A stretch of DNA of 64,000 nucleotides, taken from assembly GCF_000717175.1 (NCBI RefSeq), contig NZ_JNYD01000003.1, positions 372,001-436,000 of the forward strand, in the 5' to 3' direction. Of this stretch, positions 33,823 through 42,686 are shown one piece after another. Every line of letters starts with the position of its first letter. Positions within the stretch are counted from its first letter, which is position 1. This DNA comes from Pseudonocardia autotrophica (GTDB lineage Bacteria > Actinomycetota > Actinomycetes > Mycobacteriales > Pseudonocardiaceae). The notes under the pieces are model-generated. The model did no database searches, was not told the origin of the DNA, and worked only from the letters and a program-made list of their open reading frames with translations. The position numbers and the translations under genes were made by a program.

Positions 33823-34509
33823 ATGTCCCGCACAGCCCTCGCTCGGCCGACCGGCTGGTCTGAGCCGCACCCGGCCCCGGCGGTCCGACGCGTGACGAGC
33901 CTGGTCGTCGTGTCACCCTCGCCCCTGGTCCGCGCGGGTCTGCGGGCGCTCGCCCGTCAGCACGACGACCTGACCGTTCTCGCCGAGGCCGGGTCGGCAC
34001 GCACGGTGGCGGACCTCGTTCGGGAGTTGCGGCCGGACGTCGTGCTCGTGGACATGACCCGTGAGGTGGCGGAGCCCCTCGGGCGAGACGACCTGACCGA
34101 GTGGGTCGACGCTCGACCGCGGACGCCGGTGCTCGTCCTGCCGGGGGCCGGTGGGGGAGCGTCCGCGGACGACCTCGTCGCGCTGGGAGCGGCGGGCTTC
34201 GTCGCGCGGGACGAGGATCTCGCCGCCGTGCTCGCCGCCGTCCGGTCCGTGCGCACGAACCCCGGGCACCTGGTCACGGGTGCCGGGTCGGGGAGTCGAC
34301 CCCAGAGGCCGCGGTCGCTGCGGCTCACGACCCGAGAGCAGGAGGTGCTCCGGCTCGTTGCGCGGGGTCTCACCAACCGCGAGATCGCGCACCTGCTGCA
34401 CATCGGTGAGACCACCGCCAAGTTCCATGTGCGGGGCCTCATGACCAAGCTGGGCGCCCGGCGTCGCACCGATGCCGTCTCCGTGGCCTTCCGGGAAGCC
34501 CTGCTCTGA
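33823..34509 (+). CDS. LuxR-type response regulator
   Basis: This 228-residue protein has a receiver-like domain (SLVVVSPSPLVRAGLRALARQ, phospho-acceptor region DVVLVDMTRE, then LVLPGAGG) and a C-terminal LuxR helix-turn-helix (LTTREQEVLRLVARGLTNREIAHLLHIGETTAKFHVRGLMTKLGA). The receiver is atypical because the acidic pocket is incomplete, so it may work without phosphorylation. No histidine kinase is nearby. ATG at 33823 with GGGAGCC is used, although a later GTG at 33892 is possible. It ends the plus-strand run of ALDH and ADH. Confidence 0.8.
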   Translation: MSRTALARPTGWSEPHPAPAVRRVTSLVVVSPSPLVRAGLRALARQHDDLTVLAEAGSARTVADLVRELRPDVVLVDMTREVAEPLGRDDLTEWVDARPRTPVLVLPGAGGGASADDLVALGAAGFVARDEDLAAVLAAVRSVRTNPGHLVTGAGSGSRPQRPRSLRLTTREQEVLRLVARGLTNREIAHLLHIGETTAKFHVRGLMTKLGARRRTDAVSVAFREALL

Positions 34510-34532
34510 CACCTCGCCACGCCCGTTGTCCA

Positions 34533-34598
34533 TAAGACCGCCGGTATGTTAATCTCTCCGCGAAACGGACCGGTGGTCTTTACAGGCCTACGGCCTGT
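34533..34598 (+). promoter_or_regulatory. three 17-bp dyad operators before the serine hydrolase gene
   Basis: Three dyads of the form NNRGAC-N5-GTYTKT lie here: TAAGACCGCCGGTATGT (34533-34549), ACGGACCGGTGGTCTTT (34565-34581) and ACAGGCCTACGGCCTGT (34582-34598). The last is a perfect 6-bp-arm palindrome. The first two are 32 bp apart, about three helical turns. They occupy the promoter region of the gene at 34623. Related sites occur at 40447-40517 and 48248-48264. Confidence 0.68.
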
Positions 34599-34622
34599 TG
34601 GTCTTCGGGCGACGGAGGATGC

Positions 34623-35759
34623 ATGACACCACTGGGCAGCTGTCACGACAGGTTTCACGGCGTGCGAGACGAATTCGCGCGCCTGCTCGACACCGACGAG
34701 GTCGGGGCGTCGGTCGCGGTCGACCTCGACGGGGAAACCGTCGTCGACCTCTGGGGCGGGCACCGCGACGAGGGACGGACCACGCCCTGGACCCGGGACA
34801 CCATCGTATCGGTCTTCTCCAGCAGCAAGCCGGTCACCGCGTTGGCCATCCTGGTCCTGGTCGACCGCGGACTGCTGGATCTCGACGCGCCCGTCGCCGC
34901 GTACTGGCCCGAGTTCGCCGCCGCGGGCAAGGAGGGCGTGCTGGTCCGACACCTGATGGGCCACACCTCGGGTCTGTCGGGGTGGGAGCAGCCGGTCACG
35001 ATGGAGGACCTCTACGACCACGAGAGCGCCGTGGCCCGGCTGGCCGCCCAGACCCCCTGGTGGACGCCGGGGAGTGCGGCCGGCTACCACGCGCTCACAC
35101 AGGGGCACCTGCTCGGCGAGCTGGTGCGGCGGGTGGACGGGCGGACGCTGGGGCGGTTCATCGCCGACGAGCTCGCCACGCCGCTCAAGGCGGACGTCCA
35201 GCTGGGCGTGCGGAGGGAGGACGACGACCGCGTCGCTCCCGTCGTGCTGCCGCCGGCGATCGAGCTGGACACCTCCGGGATCGACCCGGCGGGCATCCCC
35301 TTCCGCACGATGACCGGACCGCTGCCGCGGGCGGAGCTGGCGAACACCGAGGGCTGGCGCCGCGCGGAGGTGGGCGCGGCCAACGTCCACACCAACGCCC
35401 GCGGGCTCGTCGACCTGATGCGCGTGATCACCCTCGGCGGCGCGGCCGGGGGCGAGCGACTGCTGTCCGAAGCGACCGTGGATCGCGTTTTTGAGGTGCA
35501 GGCCGACGGCGTCGATCTGGTCAACGGGGTGCACGTGAGATGGGGCACGGGGTTCGGGCTCACCCCGAACGACGCCTTCCCCTCCGTCCCGACGGGCAGG
35601 GTGTGCTGGTGGGGCGGATGGGGAGGCTCGGTGATCGTGATGGATCAGAGCCGCGCGCTGACCGTCTCGTACACCCCGAACCGCATGGCGGCGGGCAGTG
35701 GCGTCCTGACCTTCGAGCGGACCAAACGCTACCTGGACGCCGTCTATTCGGCGTTGTAG
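34623..35759 (+). CDS. class C beta-lactamase-like serine hydrolase (esterase)
   Basis: This 378-residue protein is of the EstB/class C beta-lactamase fold. The catalytic SxxK is SSSK at residues 66-69, and a Tyr in AGYHALTQGHLLGELV occupies the YxN position. Members without a signal peptide, as here, are mostly cytoplasmic esterases. It would hydrolyse an ester, for instance the product of the Baeyer-Villiger enzyme encoded at 38620, whose promoter shares its operator. ATG at 34623 follows CGGAGGATGC. It is followed by a hairpin terminator. Confidence 0.85.
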   Translation: MTPLGSCHDRFHGVRDEFARLLDTDEVGASVAVDLDGETVVDLWGGHRDEGRTTPWTRDTIVSVFSSSKPVTALAILVLVDRGLLDLDAPVAAYWPEFAAAGKEGVLVRHLMGHTSGLSGWEQPVTMEDLYDHESAVARLAAQTPWWTPGSAAGYHALTQGHLLGELVRRVDGRTLGRFIADELATPLKADVQLGVRREDDDRVAPVVLPPAIELDTSGIDPAGIPFRTMTGPLPRAELANTEGWRRAEVGAANVHTNARGLVDLMRVITLGGAAGGERLLSEATVDRVFEVQADGVDLVNGVHVRWGTGFGLTPNDAFPSVPTGRVCWWGGWGGSVIVMDQSRALTVSYTPNRMAAGSGVLTFERTKRYLDAVYSAL

Positions 35760-35783
35760 GCCGAGCACGGTCTCGTGCTCGGC
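35760..35783 (+). terminator. hairpin after the serine hydrolase gene
   Basis: GCCGAGCACG (35760-35769) pairs with 35774-35783 around a 4-nt loop, directly after the stop codon. It separates the hydrolase gene from the TetR gene downstream. Confidence 0.75.
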
Positions 35784-35817
35784 GTCCGGCGGAGGGTGGG
35801 TTTGTAAGGTGAGGACC

Positions 35818-36486
35818 GTGGACTTCCAGCGGGCGCGGAGCGAAGAGCAGCGCAACGAGCGCCGGCGCTCGATCCTCGCCACCACGGCCTCGATGCTGAC
35901 GGAGATGCCGGTCGCCGAGCTGAGCCTGAACGAGCTGAGCCGACGGGTCGGCCTCGCGAAGTCGAACGTGCTTCGCTACTTCGAGTCCCGGGAGGCGATC
36001 CTGCTCGAGCTGCTCGACGCGGAGCTCAGGGACTGGGTCGACGAGATCGCCCGAGCGGCCGTCCCCGAGGAGTCGGAGCCGGGAGCCCGAGCAACCCGTT
36101 TCGCCCGACTCGTGGCCGACTCGCTGGCGACCCGTCCCGTGCTGTGTGATCTCGTCAGTGCTCAGGCCGCCGTGCTCGAGCGCAACATCTCCACTGAGGT
36201 GGCCCTCCATCACAAGCGGACCACCGCGGTGTCCGCGAACGTGCTCGTCGAGGCCATCAGACGGCATGTGGACCTGGAACCGGACGTCGCGTATCGGTTG
36301 CTGGCCTATACGCTCCTCATGACCAGCGCGGCGTGGCCGCAGAGCCAGCCGTCCGAGGCGGTGTGCGCGGCGTACGCCGCCGATCCCGAGATCGCCGCCA
36401 CCCAGATGGACTTCGCCGACGCTCTCGCCGACTTCGTGGTGGTGACCATCGCCGGGTTGTCGGCAGGGCGGACCCGTCCGGCCTGA
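35818..36486 (+). CDS. TetR-family regulator
   Basis: This 222-residue protein has an N-terminal TetR helix-turn-helix (RRSILATTASMLTEMPVAELSLNELSRRVGLAKSNVLRYFESREAILLE) and an all-helical ligand domain. GTG at 35818 is preferred to the GTG at 35809 because it has an AAGGTGAGG site in place. It sits among the esterase, hydrolase and Baeyer-Villiger genes, and is the best candidate to bind the 17-bp dyads found upstream of 34623, 40593/40233 and 48322, whose size suits TetR dimers. Its own upstream region shows no such site. Confidence 0.87.
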   Translation: MDFQRARSEEQRNERRRSILATTASMLTEMPVAELSLNELSRRVGLAKSNVLRYFESREAILLELLDAELRDWVDEIARAAVPEESEPGARATRFARLVADSLATRPVLCDLVSAQAAVLERNISTEVALHHKRTTAVSANVLVEAIRRHVDLEPDVAYRLLAYTLLMTSAAWPQSQPSEAVCAAYAADPEIAATQMDFADALADFVVVTIAGLSAGRTRPA

Positions 36487-36492
36487 CTCGCG

Positions 36493-37446
36493 TCAGGCCG
36501 ACGAGGCGCTCCGCGTGCATCCGACGCCGAAGCGACGCCGAACCGCGTCGCCGACGAACTCGACCGCCGCGTCGTTCCCGGGTAGCCCGATGATGGTGAA
36601 GAAGCCGTGGATCTGGCCCGCGAACCGGCGGAAGTCGACCGGGACGCCCGCCTCCCGCAGGCGGTCGGCGTAGGCCTCGCCCTCGTCCCGGAGCACGTCG
36701 TGTTCGGCGGTGATCACCACGGCCGGCGGGAGCCCACCGAGGTCCCGCTCACGCAAGGGAGCGGCATGGGGCGAGCGGCGGGTGGCCGGGTCCGGGCAGT
36801 AGTGGTCCCAGAACCACATCATCAGGTCGCGGTCGACGATCAGGTTGTTCTCCGCCGCGAGGTAGCTCGCGGTCGTGAACTCCGCGTCGAGCACCGGGTA
36901 CGCCAGAACCTGCAGGTCGATACTCGGTCCGGAGCGTTCCCGGGCCAGCAGGGCCACCGCCGCGGCCAGGTTGCCGCCCGCGCTGTCCCCACCCACCGCG
37001 AGCGGCACGCGGCGCCCGGCGAGCTCGACGAGGCGGGCCTCGGCCCACCGCGTCGCCGCGTAGGCGTCCTCGACCGCCGTCGGGAAGGGGTGCTCCGGGG
37101 CCAGCCGGTAGTCGACCAGCACGACGGCGCAGTTCGTCGCGGCGGCCACGGTCCGGGCGTGCAGGTCGAAGTGGTCGATCGCGCCCAGGACCCAGCCGCC
37201 GCCGTGAAGGTAGACGAGGACACCGTCCACCTCCTCGCCCGGGACGAGGGTCCGGGCGGCTATCGAGCCCCCCTCGACCGGGATGCGGTGCTCGCCGACC
37301 GCGGCCATCTCCACCGTGGGCACCGGGCCCAGGACGGTCACGCCCACGGTGGCTCGGGCCTGGACGGGGCTCAGTGTGCGGATCGGGGGTGCCCCGGCGG
37401 CGGTGAACTGGGCGACCAGGGCCGCCGACGCCTCGTCCAGGCTCAT
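36493..37446 (-). CDS. alpha/beta hydrolase, hormone-sensitive-lipase family
   Basis: This 317-residue protein carries the HSL-family oxyanion motif YLHGGGWVLG (about residues 79-88) and the nucleophile elbow GDSAGGN (about residue 153). The acid is near AEHDVLRDEGEAYA and the His near GQIHGFF. It hydrolyses short esters in the cytoplasm. It is the last gene of a minus-strand run with the NDMA-type alcohol dehydrogenase and the Baeyer-Villiger monooxygenase, so it probably opens the lactone or ester they produce. Its ATG lies 34 bp after the dehydrogenase stop. It ends 6 bp from the convergent TetR gene. Confidence 0.87.
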   Translation of the reverse strand: MSLDEASAALVAQFTAAGAPPIRTLSPVQARATVGVTVLGPVPTVEMAAVGEHRIPVEGGSIAARTLVPGEEVDGVLVYLHGGGWVLGAIDHFDLHARTVAAATNCAVVLVDYRLAPEHPFPTAVEDAYAATRWAEARLVELAGRRVPLAVGGDSAGGNLAAAVALLARERSGPSIDLQVLAYPVLDAEFTTASYLAAENNLIVDRDLMMWFWDHYCPDPATRRSPHAAPLRERDLGGLPPAVVITAEHDVLRDEGEAYADRLREAGVPVDFRRFAGQIHGFFTIIGLPGNDAAVEFVGDAVRRRFGVGCTRSASSA

Positions 37447-37480
37447 CTGTGCTGCCTCTCCACTCGCCGGAGCACGTCCG

Positions 37481-38590
37481 TCAGTGTCGGTGCTCGAGAA
37501 CGCCGCGGATGATGGTGCCCGCTGCCTGGTCGTCGTAGGCTTCCTGCACCTGGTCCACGGTGTAGCGCTTCGAGATCAGCTTCTCGACCTCGAGCTTGCC
37601 CTCGCGGTACAGCCGGATCAGCTTGGGGATGTCGTGGCGGACGTTGCAGTTGCCGACCAAGGCGCCGATCAGGCTGTAGCCGTAGGAGGTGACCATCGTG
37701 CCGGAGAGGTTGATGGTGATCTCCTGGGGGTCGTCCGCCACCCCGGTGAGGACGATGCGCCCGCCCTTGCCGGTCACCGCCACCGCGTCGTCGATCACGT
37801 CCGAGGTCACCACTCCGGCGGTGACGATCGTCGCGTCGGCGCCGGTGCCCGCCGTCAGCGTGCGGGCCAGGTCGGCCGCCTCGTCCACCGTCGACGCGGT
37901 GTGCGTGGCGCCCAGCGTCGTGGCGAACTCCCGCCTGCTCTCCACCGGGTCGAGGGCGACGATGTGGCTCGCCCCGGCGAGCGCGGCGCCCTGCACCGCG
38001 TTGATGCCGACGCCGCCCACGCCGACGACGACCACGGTCTCGCCCGCCCGCGCGCCCGCCGCGTAGACCGCCGACCCCCAGCCCGTCGGGACACCGCAGC
38101 TCAGGAGAGCCGCGACGTCGAAGGGCACGTCCTTGGGCATGACGATCAGCGACTCCTGCGGAGTCACCATGTGGTCCGCGAACGTGCCCAGCAGGCAGAA
38201 CCCGCCGAAGCCCTCGGAGCCGAGGGTGTAGCGGAACGTCCCGTCGAACAGGGCCCCGGTCGCGACGGTCTCGCCGAGGTCGCAGAGGAACGAGCGGCCG
38301 TTGGTGCAGTATCGGCACCGCCCGCAGCTCGGCACGACCGAGGGCAGCACGTGGTCGCCGGCCTTGATGTGGGTGACACCCGCACCGACGGCCTCGACGA
38401 CGCCTGCGCCCTCGTGACCACCGACGATCGGGTAGCGCGAGCCCGCGTGGCGCAGGTGGTCGTCGGAGTGGCAGAGCCCGGCGACCTCGACGCGGACGAG
38501 CACCTCGCCCTCCTTGGGGTCGGCGAGGTCGAGCGTGGCGGTCTCCCAGCTCTTGCCGGGTGCGGTGAGAATGCTTGCCTGTACCTGCAC
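37481..38590 (-). CDS. zinc alcohol dehydrogenase, NDMA-dependent/class III-like
   Basis: This 369-residue MDR enzyme has catalytic zinc in AGLCHSDDH and GGHEGAG and structural zinc Cys in SCGRCRYCTNGRSFLC. Its Rossmann loop is VVVGVGGVGINAVQGAAL with VALDPVESRRE. The long GSEGFGGFCLLGTFADH and CGVPTGWGSAVYAAGAR segments are typical of the actinobacterial NDMA-dependent alcohol dehydrogenases, which hold NAD tightly. GTG at 38590 has GGAGGAG 6 nt upstream and lies 29 bp after the monooxygenase stop. It may oxidise the alcohol released by ester hydrolysis or supply the ketone. Confidence 0.85.
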   Translation of the reverse strand: MQVQASILTAPGKSWETATLDLADPKEGEVLVRVEVAGLCHSDDHLRHAGSRYPIVGGHEGAGVVEAVGAGVTHIKAGDHVLPSVVPSCGRCRYCTNGRSFLCDLGETVATGALFDGTFRYTLGSEGFGGFCLLGTFADHMVTPQESLIVMPKDVPFDVAALLSCGVPTGWGSAVYAAGARAGETVVVVGVGGVGINAVQGAALAGASHIVALDPVESRREFATTLGATHTASTVDEAADLARTLTAGTGADATIVTAGVVTSDVIDDAVAVTGKGGRIVLTGVADDPQEITINLSGTMVTSYGYSLIGALVGNCNVRHDIPKLIRLYREGKLEVEKLISKRYTVDQVQEAYDDQAAGTIIRGVLEHRH

Positions 38591-38619
38591 GTGCTCCTCC
38601 AGGAGGTCGAGGTCGGTGT

Positions 38620-40233
38620 TTATCGGGCGGGGGAGTGGACGAACCCGCGGTAGCCGTCGGCCGCCACGGAGTCGCAGATCTCGCGGAAGGACGGGATGCC
38701 GGCGCAGTAGGGGAGGAACTGCCGGGGCTTGCCCTCGATGTTGGCGCCGAGGTACCAGGAGTCGGCCTGCGGGTAGACGGTCTCGTGGGCGAGCGCGTCG
38801 ACACGCTTCGCCCACTCCTCCTCGGCGGCCTGATCGGCCTCGGTGGCGGCGATGCCGCCCTCGTCGAGGGTTCGCAGGTAGTCGACCAGCCAGTCGACGT
38901 GCTGCTCGATCGACGCGATGACGTTCGCCAGCACCGAGGGGCTACCCGGGCCGGTCAGGGTGAACAGGTTGGGGAACCCGGCGACGGCGATGCCGAGGTA
39001 GGCGCGGGCACCCGAGCTCCACTTGTCCCGCAGGCTCAGCCCGTCCACGCCGCGGACGTCGATCCGGGACAGCGGACCGGTCATCGCGTCGTACCCGGTG
39101 GCGAAGACGATCACATCCGCCGGGACCTCGGTGTCTCCGACGAGGACGCCGTCCTGCGTGATCCGCCGGATCGGCGTCGTCCGCACGTCCACCAGGGTGA
39201 CGTTCTCGCGGTTGAAGGTCTCGTAGTAGTCCGTGTCGGTGCAGATCCGCTTGGAGCCGATCGGGTGCGACGTGGGGCAGAGGCGCTCGGCCACCTCGGG
39301 GTCCCGCACGGTCTCCCGGATCCGGTCTCGGACGAACTCGGCGGCCACCGCGTTGGCCTCGAGGTCGGTCATGGTGTCCTCGAAGACCCACATGAAGTTC
39401 GAGCCGCCGGCCGCCCAGCGCTCGCGCATCGACTCCTCGCGCTGCTCCGGAGTGAGGTCGTAGGCCTTGCCGGGAGGGGGCGCGACGGCGACACCGCCGG
39501 GCGAGGCCCACGACTCGGACCGGATCTGCGGGTAGCGGCTCTTGTAGTCGGCGACGTCCGACGGCTCGTGCAGCCGGTTGCGCGCCGGGACGGTGAAGTT
39601 CGGGGTGCGCTGAAGGACGGTGAGATGGGCCGCCACCTTGGCGATCTCCGGTATGACCTGGATGCCGGAGCTGCCGGTCCCGATGACGGCGACCCGACGA
39701 CCGATGAGGTCCACCGGCTCGTGCGGCCACTGGCCGGTGTGCAGCACGTCGCCGCGGAAGTCGGCGAGCCCGGCGATGTCGGGCAGGTTGGCCGCCGACA
39801 GGCACCCGGCGGCGCTGACCAGGTAGCGGCAGGCGAGCACGTCGCCGTCGGAGGTGTGCACCGTCCAGGTGGTGCTCGCGGGGTCCCAGGTCGCGGCGGT
39901 CACCGTCGTCCCGAAGCGGATGTCCTTGCGCAGGTCGTAGCGGGCGGCCACGTGCTGTGCGTAGGCGAGGATCTCCGGCTGCGCGGAGTACCGCTCCGAC
40001 CAGGTCCACTCCTGGTCGAGCTCGGGGTCGAAGGTGTAGCTGTAGTAGATGCTCTCGGCGTCGCAGCGGGCGCCCGGGTAGCGGTTCCAGTACCAGGTCC
40101 CGCCGACGTCGTCGCCGGCCTCGACCACGACGACGTCCAGGGCGAGATCGTCCCGAAGGCGCTTGAGCGCGTACATGCCGGCGAACCCGGCTCCGATGAC
40201 GACGGCGTCTCGGGCCGTTCCGGACGTGCTCAT
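38620..40233 (-). CDS. Baeyer-Villiger flavin monooxygenase
   Basis: This 537-residue class B flavoprotein has the FAD motif GAGFAG at 14-19, DVGGTWYWNRYPGARCD, and the Baeyer-Villiger fingerprint FRGDVLHTGQWP at about residue 170. The NADPH-binding GTGSSGIQ follows, and ATGYDAMTGPL lies towards the end. These are hallmarks of type I BVMOs such as cyclohexanone and phenylacetone monooxygenases, which insert oxygen next to a ketone to form an ester or lactone. The gene begins the minus-strand run followed by an alcohol dehydrogenase and an esterase. It is divergent from an SDR, with two 17-bp dyads between them. Confidence 0.93.
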   Translation of the reverse strand: MSTSGTARDAVVIGAGFAGMYALKRLRDDLALDVVVVEAGDDVGGTWYWNRYPGARCDAESIYYSYTFDPELDQEWTWSERYSAQPEILAYAQHVAARYDLRKDIRFGTTVTAATWDPASTTWTVHTSDGDVLACRYLVSAAGCLSAANLPDIAGLADFRGDVLHTGQWPHEPVDLIGRRVAVIGTGSSGIQVIPEIAKVAAHLTVLQRTPNFTVPARNRLHEPSDVADYKSRYPQIRSESWASPGGVAVAPPPGKAYDLTPEQREESMRERWAAGGSNFMWVFEDTMTDLEANAVAAEFVRDRIRETVRDPEVAERLCPTSHPIGSKRICTDTDYYETFNRENVTLVDVRTTPIRRITQDGVLVGDTEVPADVIVFATGYDAMTGPLSRIDVRGVDGLSLRDKWSSGARAYLGIAVAGFPNLFTLTGPGSPSVLANVIASIEQHVDWLVDYLRTLDEGGIAATEADQAAEEEWAKRVDALAHETVYPQADSWYLGANIEGKPRQFLPYCAGIPSFREICDSVAADGYRGFVHSPAR

Positions 40234-40446
40234 CCAGTGCCTCCCAGTTCCATGGGCCTCGGGGGCGGCCGGTAGGGCCGCCGAGGGCGAGGTTCGGCGT
40301 CATGGACGGCGAGGACACGCTGCGGAGCGACCCGGGTTCTCTGACAGGGTGTCCGCGTTCATCACCGTTGACGCGTACAGGGGCGATCCTAGAGTGCCCT
40401 GAATTCCCGGACAAGGTGGCGTCGAGGAGGGATCGGCACTCGCTTT

Positions 40447-40517
40447 ACAGACCGGCAGGCTTTTGCGGGTGACCGCAGCAGGGGGTAGTCTCGACCGGGA
40501 AGAGACCGCCAGTCTTT
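40447..40517. promoter_or_regulatory. two 17-bp dyad operators in the BVMO/SDR divergent promoter
   Basis: ACAGACCGGCAGGCTTT (40447-40463) and AGAGACCGCCAGTCTTT (40501-40517) share the arms and spacing of the dyads at 34533-34598 and 48248. They are the only structured elements in the 359-bp gap 40234-40592, which holds no gene, and can control both the monooxygenase (minus) and SDR/AKR (plus) transcripts. Confidence 0.68.
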
Positions 40518-40592
40518 ACGGCGCCGGGGGGTTCGGGCTCGGACACGCAGTCCGGTTCTCCCCGGCGCACCACGTCGTCGAGAGGTTCTGAC

Positions 40593-41357
40593 ATGTCATC
40601 GCTGACCGGCAAGGTCGCCATCATCACCGGTGGTGGCAAGGGTACGGGTCTGGGGATCGCCCGCGCGTTCGTCAAGGAGGGCATCGCCGTCGCCATCACC
40701 GGCCGGGGTGCGGAGTCGCTCAAGGCCGCCCAGGTCGAGCTGGAGGAGCTCGTCCCCGGAGCACGGGTGCTCACCGTCCAGGCGGACAACAAGGACCACG
40801 GCGCCGCGGCGGACGTCGTCTCCCGGACGGTCGCCGAGTTCGGCCGGGTCGACATCCTGATCAACAACGCCCAGGAGTTCCGCACCAACATCGCGTTGGA
40901 GGACATGACCTGGGACGACGTCATCTCCACCTACGAGTCCGGGGTCTTCGCCACGTGGCGGTTCATGGTCGCGGCCCTGCCCCACCTCAAGGAGGCCCGG
41001 GGCACCATCATCAACATGGGCTCCGGGGCGGGGACGAACTCGATCGCCAAGCACGGTGCGTACGGACCCAACAAGGAGGCCATCCGCGGTCTCTCCCGCA
41101 TCGCGGCCCGCGAGTGGGGCCCGCACGACATCACCGTCAACGTGATCAACCCCTACGTCGCCTCGGCGGAGTCCGAGCGCGTCGAGCGGGAACAGCCGGA
41201 GTTCATCAAGGCCCTCCAGGCCCAGCTGCCGCTCGGCCGGATCGGGGACGCCGAGCTGAACGTGGGCGGTCTCGCCCTGTTCCTCGCCCGCCCCGAGGGC
41301 AGGTACCTGACCGGCCTGAGCATCGACGTCGACGGCGGCGGCTCGATCCGCCCCTGA
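40593..41357 (+). CDS. short-chain dehydrogenase/reductase
   Basis: This 254-residue classical SDR has a cofactor loop TGGGKGTGLGIA, NNAQE in place of NNAG, catalytic Ser in INMGSGAGT, and the YGPNK Tyr-x3-Lys pair. The C-terminal GLSIDVDGGGSIRP is typical. It probably oxidises a secondary alcohol to the ketone used by the Baeyer-Villiger enzyme on the opposite strand, or acts on a hydroxyacyl intermediate. It begins at ATG 40593 with a GAGAGG site and is followed after 39 bp by an aldo/keto reductase, probably in one transcript. Confidence 0.86.
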   Translation: MSSLTGKVAIITGGGKGTGLGIARAFVKEGIAVAITGRGAESLKAAQVELEELVPGARVLTVQADNKDHGAAADVVSRTVAEFGRVDILINNAQEFRTNIALEDMTWDDVISTYESGVFATWRFMVAALPHLKEARGTIINMGSGAGTNSIAKHGAYGPNKEAIRGLSRIAAREWGPHDITVNVINPYVASAESERVEREQPEFIKALQAQLPLGRIGDAELNVGGLALFLARPEGRYLTGLSIDVDGGGSIRP

Positions 41358-41396
41358 CCACGTCACCCATCACCTCGCAACGAACGGACGGAAAAA

Positions 41397-42422
41397 GTGG
41401 AACAGCGCATTCTCGGCGGCACGGGCGTCTCGGTCAGTGTCCTCGGCTTCGGAGCCATGAACCTCGGCGCGTGGGGCAACGTCGACCAGGCCGGGGCGGA
41501 CACGCTCGTCGGCGAGGCTCTCGACGCGGGGGTCAACCTCTTCGACACCGCGGACATCTACAGCTTCGGGGAGTCGGAGACCCTGCTGGGCAAGGCTCTC
41601 GGGAGCCGCCGCGACAAGATCGTCCTCGCCACCAAGGGCCGCAACAGCATCGAGGAGGACCCACTCCACGGCGGGGCCTCGCGCCGCTGGATCGTCCGGG
41701 CGGTCGAGGACAGCCTTCGCCGGCTCGGCACCGACTACATCGATCTCTACCAGATCCACCGGCCCGACTGGGCCACGGACCAGGACGAGACGCTCAGTGC
41801 GCTCACCGACCTGCAGCGTGCGGGCAAGATCCTGAGCTTCGGCAGCTCCACCTTCCCCGCGCACACCATCGTGCAGGGCCAGTGGATCGCCAAGGAGAAC
41901 GGCCTGTCGCGCTACACCACCGAGCAGGTGACCTACTCGATCTTCAGTCGGGCGATCGAAGCGGACGTGCTGCCGCTGGCGCAGCAGTACAAGCTGGGCA
42001 TCCTCGTCTGGAGCCCGCTGGCGAACGGCTGGCTCGCCGGCACGGTCAGGAGGGACCAGCCCATCACGGCGCACCGCTCCAACCTGGCGGGTGCGGACTT
42101 CGACCTCTCCGTGCCGGAGAACGCGCGCAAGCTGGACATCGTCGATGAGCTGCGCAAGATCGCTGACGACCTGGGCATCTCGTTGCCCGAGCTCGGACTC
42201 GCCTTCGCCAAGTCCCACCCGGCTGTGTCGACGGTCCTGATCGGCCCGCGCACGGTCGAGCACCTGCGCCAGAACCTGAGGTCCGCCGAGATCGTCCTCG
42301 ACACCGAGACCCTGGACCGGATCGACGCCATCGTCGAGCCAGGCACGGACGTCTCCCCGCGGGATCGCTACCCGGTGCTCCCGCCGAACGTCACCGACCC
42401 GCGCCTGCGCCGCATCGGCTGA
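41397..42422 (+). CDS. aldo/keto reductase
   Basis: This 341-residue TIM-barrel AKR of the voltage-gated K+ channel beta-like branch has GGTGVSVSVLGFGAMNLG at the N-terminus. The tetrad is Asp and Tyr in FDTADIYSFGESE, Lys in VLATKG, and His in LYQIHRPD, and the NADP-binding end is VSTVLIGPRTVEHLRQNL. It is intact, in contrast to its paralogue at 47023-48056. It starts with GTG at 41397 behind an ACGGA segment. It is transcribed with the SDR and may reduce a ketone or aldehyde intermediate. Confidence 0.86.
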   Translation: MEQRILGGTGVSVSVLGFGAMNLGAWGNVDQAGADTLVGEALDAGVNLFDTADIYSFGESETLLGKALGSRRDKIVLATKGRNSIEEDPLHGGASRRWIVRAVEDSLRRLGTDYIDLYQIHRPDWATDQDETLSALTDLQRAGKILSFGSSTFPAHTIVQGQWIAKENGLSRYTTEQVTYSIFSRAIEADVLPLAQQYKLGILVWSPLANGWLAGTVRRDQPITAHRSNLAGADFDLSVPENARKLDIVDELRKIADDLGISLPELGLAFAKSHPAVSTVLIGPRTVEHLRQNLRSAEIVLDTETLDRIDAIVEPGTDVSPRDRYPVLPPNVTDPRLRRIG

Positions 42423-42686
42423 GCGCCACGGGGCTGTCGCACCCGGGACGCTCTGTGGAGGTTCCTCACCGGTCGCCGGCTCAGTACACGGTTCTCGCCG
42501 TCGTGCTGACCGGCGATCGCGCGTCACCGCCGGTGACGGCCCCCTGTCTCTCGGTCGACCGGTGTCTTCTGACCAGGGTCTATCCCGGGGAACGGTTGTG
42601 GATCCGTTGACGATGCGTTGTTGGTCAGGGTCCCCGCCGCGTTGTTACCCTCCCTGATTGAGTGGCCTCGAAGGGATGGCGTGTCA

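Noticed and set aside
31022..34000. 992-residue minus-strand open frame
   Set aside because: It is antisense to the ALDH and ADH genes, is rich in Arg/Gly/His with no domain, and reflects high GC at third positions.
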